A stretch of DNA of 64,000 bases, from NCBI GenBank assembly GCA_000158155.1, contig DS999405.1:895623-959622 (forward strand). Reading direction: 5' to 3'. This DNA is from a gamma proteobacterium NOR5-3. GTDB taxonomy: Bacteria > Pseudomonadota > Gammaproteobacteria > Pseudomonadales > Halieaceae. Position 1 is the first letter of the stretch; every line of letters starts with the position of its first letter. Under the pieces are notes generated by a model. That model searched no databases, had not been told where the DNA came from, and was given only the letters and a program-made list of their open reading frames with translations. This document shows positions 18,256 to 27,165 of this stretch, piece by piece. Both the position numbers and the translations under genes were made by a program.

Positions 18256-19674
18256 CTATTTGCGGTAGTCGAGGGCGGGCTTGCGGTCACCCAGCAGCGC
18301 CTCATATTCAAAGTCTCCGCCGCGGCGCTCCTCAAACTCGGCCCGGGCAGCATCCCGAAGCGCTTTATCACTGTAAATCTTTACCGCAGCACTGCTGAGC
18401 GCTTTGGCGGCTAGATTAGCGCCCTGAAACCCTAGCGACGTTCCCGCCGCCGCGACCGCTTGCCAGCTATGCCCTGCCGTACCCGGTACGTAGGTCGCTA
18501 TGCTTGCGCCCACGGTTGGCACGGCGATAGATACATCTCCGACATCTGTGGATCCGTAGCCCAGAGACACGCTGTAAGGCTGTATCTCACCCTGGGAACC
18601 CAAATTCAGGGAAGGATCATCAAAGCCCTCATGGATGGTCTCGGCAAAGCGCTGCTCCTCACTGCTGTACTCAATGCCACCGATATCGCGCAGCGTCGCA
18701 TCCATCATTTTGTGCAATGTCTCGTTGATCAATACTGGATGATTGCCATGGATGATTTCCACTTCCATCTTGGTACCCGTGCCCTGGGCCGCACCGCGAG
18801 CCGCCGCCTCGAGTCGCTCCCACAAAGACCTGACGGTCTTTGCCTGGGGATGACGCACGTAGTAAAAAACCTCCGCGTAGTCAGGCACAACATTCGGCGC
18901 ATTGCCACCGGAGGTGATCACGTAGTGAATGCGCGTCTGCTGAGGCACGTGTTCGCGCATCATATTGACCATGTAGTTCATCGCCTCGACGCCATCGAGT
19001 GCCGAACGTCCCCGCTCCGGTGCCCCCGCCGCATGGGCTGACACACCGCGAAAACGAAACTTCGCCGAGCGATTTGCCAGGGTCGTGCGCGCCGCAGCCG
19101 AATTACGATCAGACGGGTGCCAATGCATGGCGAAATCCACATCATCGAAGAGCCCGGCGCGCACCATGTAGACCTTGCCGCTGCCGCCCTCTTCTGCCGG
19201 CGTCCCGTAAAAACGAATCGTTCCCGGCGTGCCGGTACTGTCCAACCACTCCTTCACCGCTATTGCCGCGGCAGCAGATCCGGCACCAAAGAGGTTGTGT
19301 CCACAGGCGTGCCCCGCCGCTTTGTCTTCGATCAGGCTTCGGGTGGGCACGGAATCCTGGGTGATGCCCGGCAGAGCATCAAACTCTCCGAGAATTGCGA
19401 TCACCGGACCGCCATCGCCATAGCTTGCAACGAACGCAGTGGGGATATCAGCAACGCCGCTGTCGATAGTAAATCCCTGGGCAGCAAGTTGATCCTGCAA
19501 CAGCTGACTGCTGCGTGTCTCCTGATACCCGACTTCGGCAAACTCCCAAAGCGATCGAGCAGTCTGCGCCGTTTGTTCGTAATTGGCATTGAGCCAGTCA
19601 AGGTGTGCAGCGTTTTGTGCGCTCGCTGCTGATCCCAGTGTCGTCAATAACAGGCCGAGGGCTAACTTTTGCAT
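18256..19674 (-). CDS. M20 family amidohydrolase, AbgB-like, exported
   Basis: 472 residues from ATG 19674, with GGAG eight bases upstream. Signal peptide over about 20 residues (ends SAASA). M20D metal and catalytic features: GHACGHN with Cys/His ligands, EEGGSGK, and FAMHWHPSD, with an internal dimerisation lid domain in the middle. The closest functional relatives are p-aminobenzoyl-glutamate hydrolase subunit B and indole-acetyl-amino-acid hydrolases, which cleave amide-linked amino acids. Export to the periplasm suggests scavenging of N-acyl amino acids. 61 bases separate it from the downstream dehydrogenase gene. Confidence 0.85.
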   Translation of the reverse strand: MQKLALGLLLTTLGSAASAQNAAHLDWLNANYEQTAQTARSLWEFAEVGYQETRSSQLLQDQLAAQGFTIDSGVADIPTAFVASYGDGGPVIAILGEFDALPGITQDSVPTRSLIEDKAAGHACGHNLFGAGSAAAAIAVKEWLDSTGTPGTIRFYGTPAEEGGSGKVYMVRAGLFDDVDFAMHWHPSDRNSAAARTTLANRSAKFRFRGVSAHAAGAPERGRSALDGVEAMNYMVNMMREHVPQQTRIHYVITSGGNAPNVVPDYAEVFYYVRHPQAKTVRSLWERLEAAARGAAQGTGTKMEVEIIHGNHPVLINETLHKMMDATLRDIGGIEYSSEEQRFAETIHEGFDDPSLNLGSQGEIQPYSVSLGYGSTDVGDVSIAVPTVGASIATYVPGTAGHSWQAVAAAGTSLGFQGANLAAKALSSAAVKIYSDKALRDAARAEFEERRGGDFEYEALLGDRKPALDYRK

Positions 19675-19766
19675 CTCGCATTCTCCATCGATTGTTTTCA
19701 TCGCAGCTCGCGCCGCCGTTTTTATGTGATTCGCACTGCTTAAAGTCTGTCTGTCACGAGCACAAC

Positions 19767-21026
19767 TTAGGGCTGCGTCGCATAGGTTTTGTGAAGCTCA
19801 TCCATAATCAGCGCTATACCCGCTTCTATGGTTTGCCTGTCCCCTGCATAGGATATGCGCAGACACTCCCGGCTGTGAGGCCAGTCATCACCGCTGCCAA
19901 TAAAAAAATCGTTTCCCGGCAGGACGATAACCCCACGCCCCTTTAATCGTTCGTAGAGCGTGTAGCTGTCGATAGGCAGGCCTTCACACCACAACCACAG
20001 GAAGAACGCGCCCTCGGGCTTATGAATCCACACCGGCAAATCGCCGCGCCCTGCCTCGACTGCGCGCAACGCAAGATCGCGATGCTCTCTATAATAGGGC
20101 TGTATCTGCTGGCGACAAAGCTGCAGCAACGACCCGTCATCCAGCGTCCCCCGTAGCAGCCGCGGGCCGAGACTACCGATGGCGAGATTGAGCACGGTAT
20201 TTGCCCGGGAAAAGGCCAGAGCAATCTCCGGACGGGCCACAACAACGCCGCTGCGCACGCCGGGCAATCCCAGCTTGGACAGGCTTAACATCAAAACACA
20301 GTTGTCGTTCCAGAATGCGGTGGCAGTCTCGTCAATCAGTGCCGGGAAAGGCTGACCATAGGCACCGTCGATGATCAACGGAATACCCCGGGCCTTCGCC
20401 AATCGATCCAACTCGGCAAGTTCGACGTCTGAGACCACATTGCCCGTAGGATTACTGGGCCGTGAGACACACAGCGCCGCTACGGAATCCGCAAGGGTCA
20501 ACGCATCGAAGTCCACGTGATATTTGAACAGCCCCCCGTCCAGGCGCTCAATGCGCGGCCGCGTGGCAGAAAAGAAATTGTCGCTCAGGCCAATGTCACG
20601 ATAGCCCACATACTCGGGCGACAGTGGCAGATGTATCTGCCGCGTGCTGCCATCGGCCGCTTCGCCGGCAAACAGATTGTAAAGCAGAAAAAACGCCGAC
20701 TGGCTGCCATTGGCCAGCGAGATATTCTCTGGCCCTACGGACCAGCCATATTCGCGGTTCAGAAAGCGCGCCATTTCCTCGCGAAATCCCCGATCACCCT
20801 GGGGCGCCTGATACACCCCGAGCAGTTCATGTCGCTGATCGCCGTCGGCTGCAATTGCCGCCAAGCGGGCGGCAAATACCGCCTGCACGCTGTCTATGCG
20901 ACCGGGGTTTCCGCCGCCCATAAACAGCAGCGTAGGATCTTCGACCAAGGCGGTACCGAGGTCTTCCATAAGACCACTGATCCCGCTGCTACCTGCAAAT
21001 TTTTCGCCGAACTTTGAAAGCTGCAT
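19767..21026 (-). CDS. avtA: Valine-pyruvate aminotransferase
   Basis: 419 residues from ATG 21026 (a GTG two codons earlier is possible). Opens with FGEKFAGSSGISGLMEDLG and FMGGGNPGRID, the AvtA subgroup signature. The PLP lysine is in LSLSKLGLPGVRSG, and the SRPSNPTGNV and DGAYGQPFP motifs are in order. It exchanges the amino group between valine/2-ketoisovalerate and alanine/pyruvate. Downstream of slyX on the same strand, with a 97-base gap. Confidence 0.9.
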   Translation of the reverse strand: MQLSKFGEKFAGSSGISGLMEDLGTALVEDPTLLFMGGGNPGRIDSVQAVFAARLAAIAADGDQRHELLGVYQAPQGDRGFREEMARFLNREYGWSVGPENISLANGSQSAFFLLYNLFAGEAADGSTRQIHLPLSPEYVGYRDIGLSDNFFSATRPRIERLDGGLFKYHVDFDALTLADSVAALCVSRPSNPTGNVVSDVELAELDRLAKARGIPLIIDGAYGQPFPALIDETATAFWNDNCVLMLSLSKLGLPGVRSGVVVARPEIALAFSRANTVLNLAIGSLGPRLLRGTLDDGSLLQLCRQQIQPYYREHRDLALRAVEAGRGDLPVWIHKPEGAFFLWLWCEGLPIDSYTLYERLKGRGVIVLPGNDFFIGSGDDWPHSRECLRISYAGDRQTIEAGIALIMDELHKTYATQP

Positions 21027-21123
21027 TATCACTATCTACCTGAACCTTCGATGCATTATCTGCGGGGTGAATGTTGCCTGCTGCGGGGCAGGCCCCGAGC
21101 GTGTATTGGCCGCTGTTCGGCTC

Positions 21124-21360
21124 TCAATAATGCGGTGGCTTTTCGTTCTCAGTCGCCCCTTCACGGGTACTGCTGGCTTCGCGCAAGCCACGTAACTGCT
21201 CCCCGAGGAGAGCCACCTGCCGCTGCAGCATCAAAATATCCTGCTGCTGAGTAGCAAGTGCGTCATTCAGTCGCTGCACGCTGTCTCCCTGAAAAGCCAT
21301 CTCCGCCTGGAGGCTGGCAATGTCAGCATTGATTTGATCGTCATCCACGGGGTTCACCAC
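21124..21360 (-). CDS. slyX: SlyX family coiled-coil protein
   Basis: 78 residues from GTG at 21360; nearby in-frame GTG codons make the exact start uncertain. The whole protein is an amphipathic heptad-rich helix (IASLQAEMAFQGDSVQRLNDAL...) ending in a Pro-Pro-His-Tyr tail, the SlyX hallmark (PPHY). The function of the family is unclear. Divergent from yciH. Confidence 0.88.
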   Translation of the reverse strand: MVNPVDDDQINADIASLQAEMAFQGDSVQRLNDALATQQQDILMLQRQVALLGEQLRGLREASSTREGATENEKPPHY

Positions 21361-21410
21361 AGCACAAAGCGCTGTACCCTACACTGCCAGTCATTGAAGG
21401 AGCAACGGTC

Positions 21411-21779
21411 ATGGGTCGCAGCGGAGAGGGAAAATCACGCCTGGTATACAGCACGGACAAAGGCAGACTATGTCCCGAGTGCGGTACCGTCAAAGCTGAC
21501 TGCCGTTGCCGCCTGCTCCAATCAAGCGCCCCCAAGGGCGATGGCATCGTCCGCCTCAAACGCGAGACTAAAGGACGAGGCGGCAAAGCCGTGACCCTGG
21601 TGATCGGATTGCCCGATGATTTACCGGCATTAAAAGCACGTACCAAGGCGTTAAAACAGCGCTGTGGCGTTGGGGGCGCCATAAAAGATGGCGTCATCGA
21701 GATCCAGGGAGATCAGCGGGAGCTGATTAAATCTGTGCTCGAGAGCGAAGGCTTTACGGTCAAAATCGCCGGGGGCTAG
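21411..21779 (+). CDS. yciH: SUI1/eIF1-like translation factor YciH
   Basis: 122 residues. An N-terminal Cys motif CPECG...CRC is followed by the SUI1 fold with KGRGGKAVTLVIGLP, the CGVGGAIKDGVIEIQGD loop and a basic C-terminus. This matches bacterial YciH, a homologue of eIF1 that influences initiation fidelity. The start ATG follows a GGAGCAACGGTC leader. It is divergent from slyX with about 50 bases between. Confidence 0.92.
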   Translation: MGRSGEGKSRLVYSTDKGRLCPECGTVKADCRCRLLQSSAPKGDGIVRLKRETKGRGGKAVTLVIGLPDDLPALKARTKALKQRCGVGGAIKDGVIEIQGDQRELIKSVLESEGFTVKIAGG

Positions 21780-22133
21780 ATAAATTCGAAATTATTGATC
21801 AATTTTTGAACAAAAATGAGGGCAATCTGCGCTTATGCGGCAATATTTTGCGCATATGCAGGCGAAAAAAAGCCTGTTTAGGGCCAAAACAGAAAATTTA
21901 CATAATAAAAATACGCTAAACCCCTAATTTATATTGGATATTTCAAAACACTGTGGTAAAAATGACCTCGTAGCGAGAAACATGTCGCTTACCTGTCGGT
22001 CAGTTCAAAGGCTCTAGCGGCAAAAGAGCTTAAACCGCGCGATAGCGCGACCTGAAGTGATCGTCATAGCATGCAAACCAGTGCTGATTTGCCAAAGAGC
22101 AAACACGCCATGTTCCTGCGAGGAGCTTGCTAT
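21780..22133. other. AT-rich non-coding region with 21-bp-spaced repeats
   Basis: This 354-base gap is strikingly AT-rich compared with its GC-rich neighbours. It holds two near-identical 11-mers, TGCGCTTATGC (21828-21838) and TGCGCATATGC (21849-21859), whose starts are exactly 21 bases apart and each preceded by GGCAAT, so they would face the same side of the helix. A small hairpin CAGGC/GCCTG follows at about 21859-21876. The rest probably carries the promoter of the downstream 138-residue gene, but I cannot pin it down. Confidence 0.5.
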
Positions 22134-22550
22134 ATGTACATCACAGCCGAACATCTGCGAGAGCAGGTTATTAAACCCACCCTGGAATACCTCGGCGAGT
22201 GGACGTCCGAGGCTGAGCGGGAGTTGCTTGCAGCGGCTCTGCGTAAAGACGAAGTCGGTCTGTTCTCCCGGCGCGAACCCGGGCTTGGCCTGTTTCACAT
22301 CACCTCGAGCCAGCATCGGGATCTGTGGGATCGCTATCTGGCGTTCCGGCCCGATATCGCGAGCCGGGTGCGCGGCCTGGCGAGTCAGAGGGCGTTTTTA
22401 AGCAACCCTGACAGCGAGCTACAAACCAATCTCAGTTATTGCACAGCCATTGCGTGGTTACTGTACCAACGCTCTCGTGTGCAAAACGACGACTGGAACG
22501 AGTCCAGCACCATGGGCCTAGCGCAAAACGCCGTCGCCGCTCACGCCTGA
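22134..22550 (+). CDS. Lysozyme/phage-endolysin-like protein lacking the catalytic Glu
   Basis: 138 residues from ATG 22134, with AGGAG eight bases upstream; the upstream extension of the frame is unsupported. The layout, a leading LREQVIKPTLEYLGEWTSEAERELL helix, then GLGLFHITSSQHRDLWDRYL and a VRGLASQ segment, resembles small phage-encoded proteins that have a catalytic Glu in an AAxES motif after the first helix. Here that position reads ALRKDEVG, so the usual Glu context is gone. It may be a domesticated or decayed relative with a structural role. The last 33 bases overlap the 3' end of the converging glycosyltransferase gene. Confidence 0.6.
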   Translation: MYITAEHLREQVIKPTLEYLGEWTSEAERELLAAALRKDEVGLFSRREPGLGLFHITSSQHRDLWDRYLAFRPDIASRVRGLASQRAFLSNPDSELQTNLSYCTAIAWLLYQRSRVQNDDWNESSTMGLAQNAVAAHA

Positions 22551-23159
22551 CCCCTGATCGCTGCGCCAACGCTGCAAGTCAGCGGGGGTATCAATGTCAT
22601 AAAGCTCGTCCAAAAGCTGGCTGCTCAGCCCCATTTCATCCAGGCGCTGTTGCGTTCGCCCAAGTACCCGGGGGCCACCCCAGGGTATGTCACTTAACAT
22701 TCCCACACACAGGCGCGTGCAGCCGATAAGCACAAACCCACCGTCTTCAGCGGGCCCGAGAACCGCATCCGCCGTTGTCAGCGCTTCAAATGCAGAGGCC
22801 AGATAGTCACCGGACAGTATAGGACAGTCGCTACCGACGAGTACCACCGCGTGTGCTCGACTCAGCCCGTCAGCTAATGCCCTGTACATGCGGTCACCGA
22901 GGTCGTCTCCGCGCTGCAAAAATACGCCAGACATTCCCAGACTTAGCGCGGCATCAAGCGTCGCATGCTCATCCAGACAATCCATCCACAGTTCCACCGG
23001 GCCAAGCTTTGCTGCGGTCAACGTGCCCGCGGTACGCAGCAGCAGTTCCTCATGTACCGCGCAGGCATCCCGGGGGCTGAGCGCCGTTTGCAGCCGCGTC
23101 TTTACCTCTCCGGGTCTTGGATAGCGGGCGAATTGCTGCAACAGTCGTTGTGTGCTCAC
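22518..23159 (-). CDS. TIGR04282-type glycosyltransferase (arsenosugar-associated)
   Basis: 213 residues from a GTG at 23159, one base after the partner gene's stop, with GGAAGC upstream. GT-A-like features: QFARYPRPGEVKTRL at the N-terminus, VVLVGSDCPILSGDYL and LGPAEDGGFVLIG. This is the TIGR04282 family, which is commonly paired with TIGR04283 and annotated with arsenosugar biosynthesis. The biochemical step is not settled, and no ArsM/ArsS gene lies in this window. The 3' end overlaps the converging gene by 33 bases. Confidence 0.85.
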   Translation of the reverse strand: MSTQRLLQQFARYPRPGEVKTRLQTALSPRDACAVHEELLLRTAGTLTAAKLGPVELWMDCLDEHATLDAALSLGMSGVFLQRGDDLGDRMYRALADGLSRAHAVVLVGSDCPILSGDYLASAFEALTTADAVLGPAEDGGFVLIGCTRLCVGMLSDIPWGGPRVLGRTQQRLDEMGLSSQLLDELYDIDTPADLQRWRSDQGSGVSGDGVLR

Positions 23160-23160
23160 G

Positions 23161-23895
23161 CTAGCTTCCGTCACCCGGTGCGGAGACCGCATGCGTGCCA
23201 TAATAGTGTGACCACAGACGCGCCGGCGATACGCCCAGCCAGTAAGCCAGCCGCAGGCCCCACATTCGCACTACGGTCTTCCAGAGTCCCTGCTCGTCCC
23301 AGCGGCGCCCGCTGGACCGGACCTGCAGATTCAAGCATGCGCCTGCATGGCAAGAACGCAGTCTTTTACAGATATCCACGTCTTCCATAAGCGGTATCTT
23401 GCTAAAGCCATCAACTGTCGCAAAGAGCTCCCGGCGAACGAACAACAGCTGGTCACCGGTAGCTACTCTGGTGATTCGGGAACGCTGGTTCATGAAGGCA
23501 CTAACCATCGGCAAACCCCGCGAACGACCCTGCAGCGCGATGCGACAAAAACCCCAGCCAGGGTGATCATGCAAAGCCTCGCGCAACGTGGACTCGTTAA
23601 AATCGGGCTCGGTATCAGCGTGCAGGAAGCCCAGCCACTCTCCCCTCGCACAGGCCGCCCCAAGGTTCATTTGCAGCGCTCGACCGGACTCTCCCAGGAG
23701 CACGCAATCCGCCAGCGACATCGCCGCGGCCACGCTGGCGTCGCTACTACCACCATCGACCACGATGAGCTCACATTCCGAAAAATCCCGCCGCAGGCGG
23801 CTCAGAAGCTCGGGTAAGCGGTCTGCTTCGTTAAGCACCGGCACAACAAAACTCACAAAAGGGTGTGACTCAATAGCCAGAATGCCGCTCCGCAT
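23161..23895 (-). CDS. TIGR04283-type glycosyltransferase family 2 protein
   Basis: 244 residues from ATG 23895 (GTG 23898 directly before). GT2 motifs: VSFVVPVLNEADRLPELL at the N-terminus, VVDGGSSDAS, HADTEPDFN as the DxD-type metal site, and QLLFVRRELF with MEDVDICKRL as the acceptor/base region. It belongs to the TIGR04283 family, usually encoded beside TIGR04282, as here. The start overlaps the 3' end of slt by about 26 bases and the stop abuts the start of the partner, so the three genes look co-transcribed. Confidence 0.86.
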   Translation of the reverse strand: MRSGILAIESHPFVSFVVPVLNEADRLPELLSRLRRDFSECELIVVDGGSSDASVAAAMSLADCVLLGESGRALQMNLGAACARGEWLGFLHADTEPDFNESTLREALHDHPGWGFCRIALQGRSRGLPMVSAFMNQRSRITRVATGDQLLFVRRELFATVDGFSKIPLMEDVDICKRLRSCHAGACLNLQVRSSGRRWDEQGLWKTVVRMWGLRLAYWLGVSPARLWSHYYGTHAVSAPGDGS

Positions 23896-25843
23896 CACCC
23901 ATCAATTGCGTTTTTTCTCCCAGGCGATAATCAAACACTACGCTGTAAGCCAACACGGCTTTTACGTAATCACGGGTTTCGCGATAGGGAATGGTTTCTA
24001 TCCAGACATCCAGGGGTACATCATCACTTAGCCAGTTCTTCACACGGTTAGGCCCCGCATTGTAGGCAGCCAGAGCGAAAGCCCGGTTACCTTCGAATCG
24101 CTCCAGAAGCTGTGCGTAGTAAGCGCTGCCCAGGGTGATGTTGTACTCGACGTTGTCCAATTGCCGGGTGCTCACGGTCATGCCCTCCTTACGGGCCACA
24201 GAGCGTCCGGTAGCAGGCATCAACTGCATGAGTCCGCGGGCCCCCACGGGAGATCGCGCGGTAGGAGAAAACGCGCTCTCTCTGCGCGCTATTGCCATAA
24301 GCTCACTGACCGGCAGTGACTGCGCTGCCGCCCGCCGATAAAAGTCGTCCACGAAAGCCAGCGGAAAACGCAAATCCAGCGCGTCCCAGTGGCGACCAGC
24401 ATTTGCCGCATCAATGCTCAAACGGTGCCAGCCCTGATCCTTGGCAATGCGCGCAAAGGTAAGCTGCTGCGAGCCATCGAGACGCCGCAATGCGTGCGCC
24501 CATTCGGTCTCGGCAAGACGTGGCTCATCCAGGGCGACCAGTTCATGAACACGCCAGAGCGTCTCTTTTGTCCAGTTGGGTAGCTCGCCCATGGGCGCGG
24601 CATCCCCGGTGCCGGGTGTATCCTCGTAACTGTAGGGCAGCCCTACTCGATCCGCACTGAGAAAACCGTAGTAACTGCGCTCTTTGGCCACCGTACTGAA
24701 CAACAGCTGTGCATCTGTATCATGCCCCCGGGACTCCAGTGAGCGCGCGTACCAGTAACGCCAGGTCGCCTCTTCCTGAGCCGCGCTGCCAAGCGCCAGA
24801 AAAAACCGGTCCACAGCGTCCCAGTCCTGCTCGGCAATTGCCCAACGAAGACGCAGTTCGGTGAGCTTGTCGTCAGACCATTGGGGCAAACCCGCGTCAA
24901 CCCAGTCTCTTACCGCCTCGTCCCTTTCGAGCAACCCCCTGAAAGCAATCGCCGCTATCACCCGCTCACGCTGCTCATCGCTGAGCGCGCCTTCCTTGAG
25001 CGCTTGAAACTGCCGCAGCGCCTGCGCCGGGTCATAGCGGGAATACCGTTCCAGCCCCAGAGTCAGCAACTCGCCCCCGGTGCGCGCATCCAGTGCCTTT
25101 GCGAACTCAACGCTTCGCTGAGGCTGACTGTAACTTCGCCGCAGGGCGGAGAGTGCGGGCTGCAAATCAGGACTGCCCAAAGACGCGATATAGCGCAAGA
25201 GGCCGCTTTCTCTGGCGGCGTAGGCCAGAGTCGCCCGCTTCCAGACCAGCCTGTCATTAAGCCCGCCGGCTTTCTGCCACAGCGTAAACAGGGGGTCACA
25301 GGCATCATCCACCGAGCTCGGTGACACCCACAATCGGCCGGCCAATTCCCAGGCCTCCTGCTGCGCGTCCCGGGCGCGTTTAGCACGGGCGTAATAGCAC
25401 CGTAGGTTCTCGCTGCGAGGCTCCCGGGACGCGGCATCCAGATAATCACCCCACCGGCGTCGCTTCCCCGTGGTCTCAAGATAGCTCCCGAGGTAACGCA
25501 CACCCAGAGGATTGTGGTTCTGCGCATCCACAAAGGTCCGGGCCTGCGCCCCTGAGGTTACGGTAAGTCGGCGCAACAAACGCTCGTAGTCGAGATAAGG
25601 GCTTAATGGATAGTCATCCAGCGCTTTGCGCTCGCGATCAAAGCCTGCCCAATCGCCCGTCTTGATCATTTTTTTCGCATTTAAAAAGCGCTCTCGGTCC
25701 CGGGCAAGGGACGCATCATCAGCAGCTGTCTCAAACAGAGACTGCGCTGGAGCCGACAGCGAAAAGACCGAGAGCAACAAAAGCGCCAGAACACCGACTT
25801 TACAATCCGATGAGGTTAAACTTCGCCCCGACGCACATAACAA
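23870..25843 (-). CDS. slt: Soluble lytic transglycosylase
   Basis: About 657 residues. The frame is open to 25954, but the best signal peptide (VGVLALLLLSVFSLSAPAQS) is matched by a TTG near 25843, so the start is uncertain. A long alpha-helical U-domain of TPR-like repeats covers about 60-480. The C-terminal SLT domain has the catalytic Glu in ARRESAFSPTARSPVGARGLMQLMPATG, then NITLGSAYYAQLL and ALAAYNAGPNRV. It cleaves peptidoglycan glycan strands, forming anhydro-muramyl ends, in the periplasm. Length matches Slt70 (about 645). Divergent from the DUF481 gene; upstream ends may overlap. Confidence 0.88.
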   Translation of the reverse strand: MLCASGRSLTSSDCKVGVLALLLLSVFSLSAPAQSLFETAADDASLARDRERFLNAKKMIKTGDWAGFDRERKALDDYPLSPYLDYERLLRRLTVTSGAQARTFVDAQNHNPLGVRYLGSYLETTGKRRRWGDYLDAASREPRSENLRCYYARAKRARDAQQEAWELAGRLWVSPSSVDDACDPLFTLWQKAGGLNDRLVWKRATLAYAARESGLLRYIASLGSPDLQPALSALRRSYSQPQRSVEFAKALDARTGGELLTLGLERYSRYDPAQALRQFQALKEGALSDEQRERVIAAIAFRGLLERDEAVRDWVDAGLPQWSDDKLTELRLRWAIAEQDWDAVDRFFLALGSAAQEEATWRYWYARSLESRGHDTDAQLLFSTVAKERSYYGFLSADRVGLPYSYEDTPGTGDAAPMGELPNWTKETLWRVHELVALDEPRLAETEWAHALRRLDGSQQLTFARIAKDQGWHRLSIDAANAGRHWDALDLRFPLAFVDDFYRRAAAQSLPVSELMAIARRESAFSPTARSPVGARGLMQLMPATGRSVARKEGMTVSTRQLDNVEYNITLGSAYYAQLLERFEGNRAFALAAYNAGPNRVKNWLSDDVPLDVWIETIPYRETRDYVKAVLAYSVVFDYRLGEKTQLMGDAERHSGY

Positions 25844-25907
25844 TCGGTGAACGACGTTGAAGACTTTGACGACGCTATTTGCGCCTGAAGAAGGGCAACT
25901 ACAACGC

Positions 25908-26933
25908 ATGGCGATGGTAATCATGCTCCTGTTAGTCAGCATATGCCTGAGCAATCCGGCCGCCGCTCAGCGCAAGACCGATACTATCACTCTCTACAAC
26001 GGAGACCGAATTACCGGCGAAATTAAATCATTGCTCGGCGGACGTTTGAGTTTTAGCACCGATGCCATGGGCACCATCGATATCGAGTGGAAGGAGATCG
26101 CAAGCATTGACTCTAACTACAATTACGAACTACGCCTCGACAATGGAGAACGGTTTTTTGGCAGTGTTAAACCCGGCTCCATCGCCGGTACCGTAGCTCT
26201 GGACGATGTATTTGGACAGAAGAATTTCAGCTGGCAAGAGGTGGTGGAAATTCGTCCCGTGGAAGAAAGTCTTGTCGACAGAATTGATATCTACGTAGCG
26301 GCCAACTACGCGTTTACTAAAGCCAGTGGCGTGGCGCAGACTGAGTTTCGCGCGGACCTTTCCTACGAGGATGAGAGAACCCTCAATGCGCTCAACAGCC
26401 GCGTGACCGTATCCGACTCGGATGATGACTCCACCGCCAGCTCCCGGGTAAATCTGTCGCGAAAAGTCTGGACTGACCGGGCCGCCATGTACCGCCTGGT
26501 GTTTGGCGGCTATGAAACCAATGATGAGTTGGGCCTGGACTATCGCCTGTCGCTGGGCGCAGGTCTGGGGCGCTATTTTATCGAGACCCCGCGCAGTGAA
26601 CTTATTGGCAGCGTGTCATTACAAGCCCTGGAAGAACGTAGTAACGGCGGGGACACCCAGGAAAGCGCCGAAGGGGTATTTACCCTGGGCTACTCCCGCT
26701 GGCGCTTTGACTCACCGGAACTCAAGCTCAAGCTCGACGCTTCTGTGTATCCTTCTCTCACCGAGAGCGGGCGTGTCCGTGCTGACAGCAGCGCAACACT
26801 GCGCTGGGAAATGATCAGCGATCTGTTCTGGGATTTCAGCGCCTGGGGAAGCTACGACAACTCCACCGTAGAACAAGAAGCCGCCGGTAGTTTTGACTGG
26901 GGCGTGACTACCGGCGTGGGTTGGAGCTTTTAA
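25908..26933 (+). CDS. DUF481 family outer-membrane protein
   Basis: 341 residues from ATG 25908 (ATG 25914 also possible). Signal peptide MVIMLLLVSICLSNPAAAQ. Then an N-terminal beta-sandwich-like part with TLYNGDRITGEIKSLLGGRLSF and WKEIASIDS repeats, and a C-terminal DUF481 barrel of alternating strands ending in Phe (TTGVGWSF). The family includes salt-induced outer-membrane proteins of unknown role. It ends directly against the stop of the small lipoprotein gene on the opposite strand. Confidence 0.85.
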   Translation: MAMVIMLLLVSICLSNPAAAQRKTDTITLYNGDRITGEIKSLLGGRLSFSTDAMGTIDIEWKEIASIDSNYNYELRLDNGERFFGSVKPGSIAGTVALDDVFGQKNFSWQEVVEIRPVEESLVDRIDIYVAANYAFTKASGVAQTEFRADLSYEDERTLNALNSRVTVSDSDDDSTASSRVNLSRKVWTDRAAMYRLVFGGYETNDELGLDYRLSLGAGLGRYFIETPRSELIGSVSLQALEERSNGGDTQESAEGVFTLGYSRWRFDSPELKLKLDASVYPSLTESGRVRADSSATLRWEMISDLFWDFSAWGSYDNSTVEQEAAGSFDWGVTTGVGWSF

Positions 26934-27164
26934 TCAGCGAATACGCCCGCCTACCGAGATACTGGTGTGCATCCTGGGCTGCCCCCAACCACCATAACCG
27001 CCATAGTAGCCGCCATAGCCTCCGTAACCCGAAGACACCCCGACGCTACCATAGATATGAGGATCGTCGCAGCCGCTGAGGGATACAACACATCCCATAA
27101 GGGCCAGCGTCGCCAGGGCTCGTCGTGTACTGCGCGCGCAGCATTTATGAAGTAGATACCGCAT
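26934..27164 (-). CDS. Small Gly/Tyr-rich lipoprotein
   Basis: 76 residues from ATG 27164, with AAAGGA upstream. A basic N-terminus and hydrophobic helix lead to the lipobox LSGC (Cys about 32). The mature part is short and dominated by Gly-Tyr repeats (GYGGYGGYYGGYGGW), ending SISVGGRIR. Such low-complexity Gly/Tyr tails occur in small surface lipoproteins of marine gammaproteobacteria; the role is unknown. It starts one base after the stop of the two-domain VOC lipoprotein, so they are likely co-transcribed. Confidence 0.7.
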   Translation of the reverse strand: MRYLLHKCCARSTRRALATLALMGCVVSLSGCDDPHIYGSVGVSSGYGGYGGYYGGYGGWGQPRMHTSISVGGRIR

Positions 27165-27165
27165 G

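Noticed and set aside
21983-21998. Two TGTCG units 11 bases apart as a third PhoB-like site
   Set aside because: Only two units, both with a non-consensus last base, and no good -10 at the expected distance.
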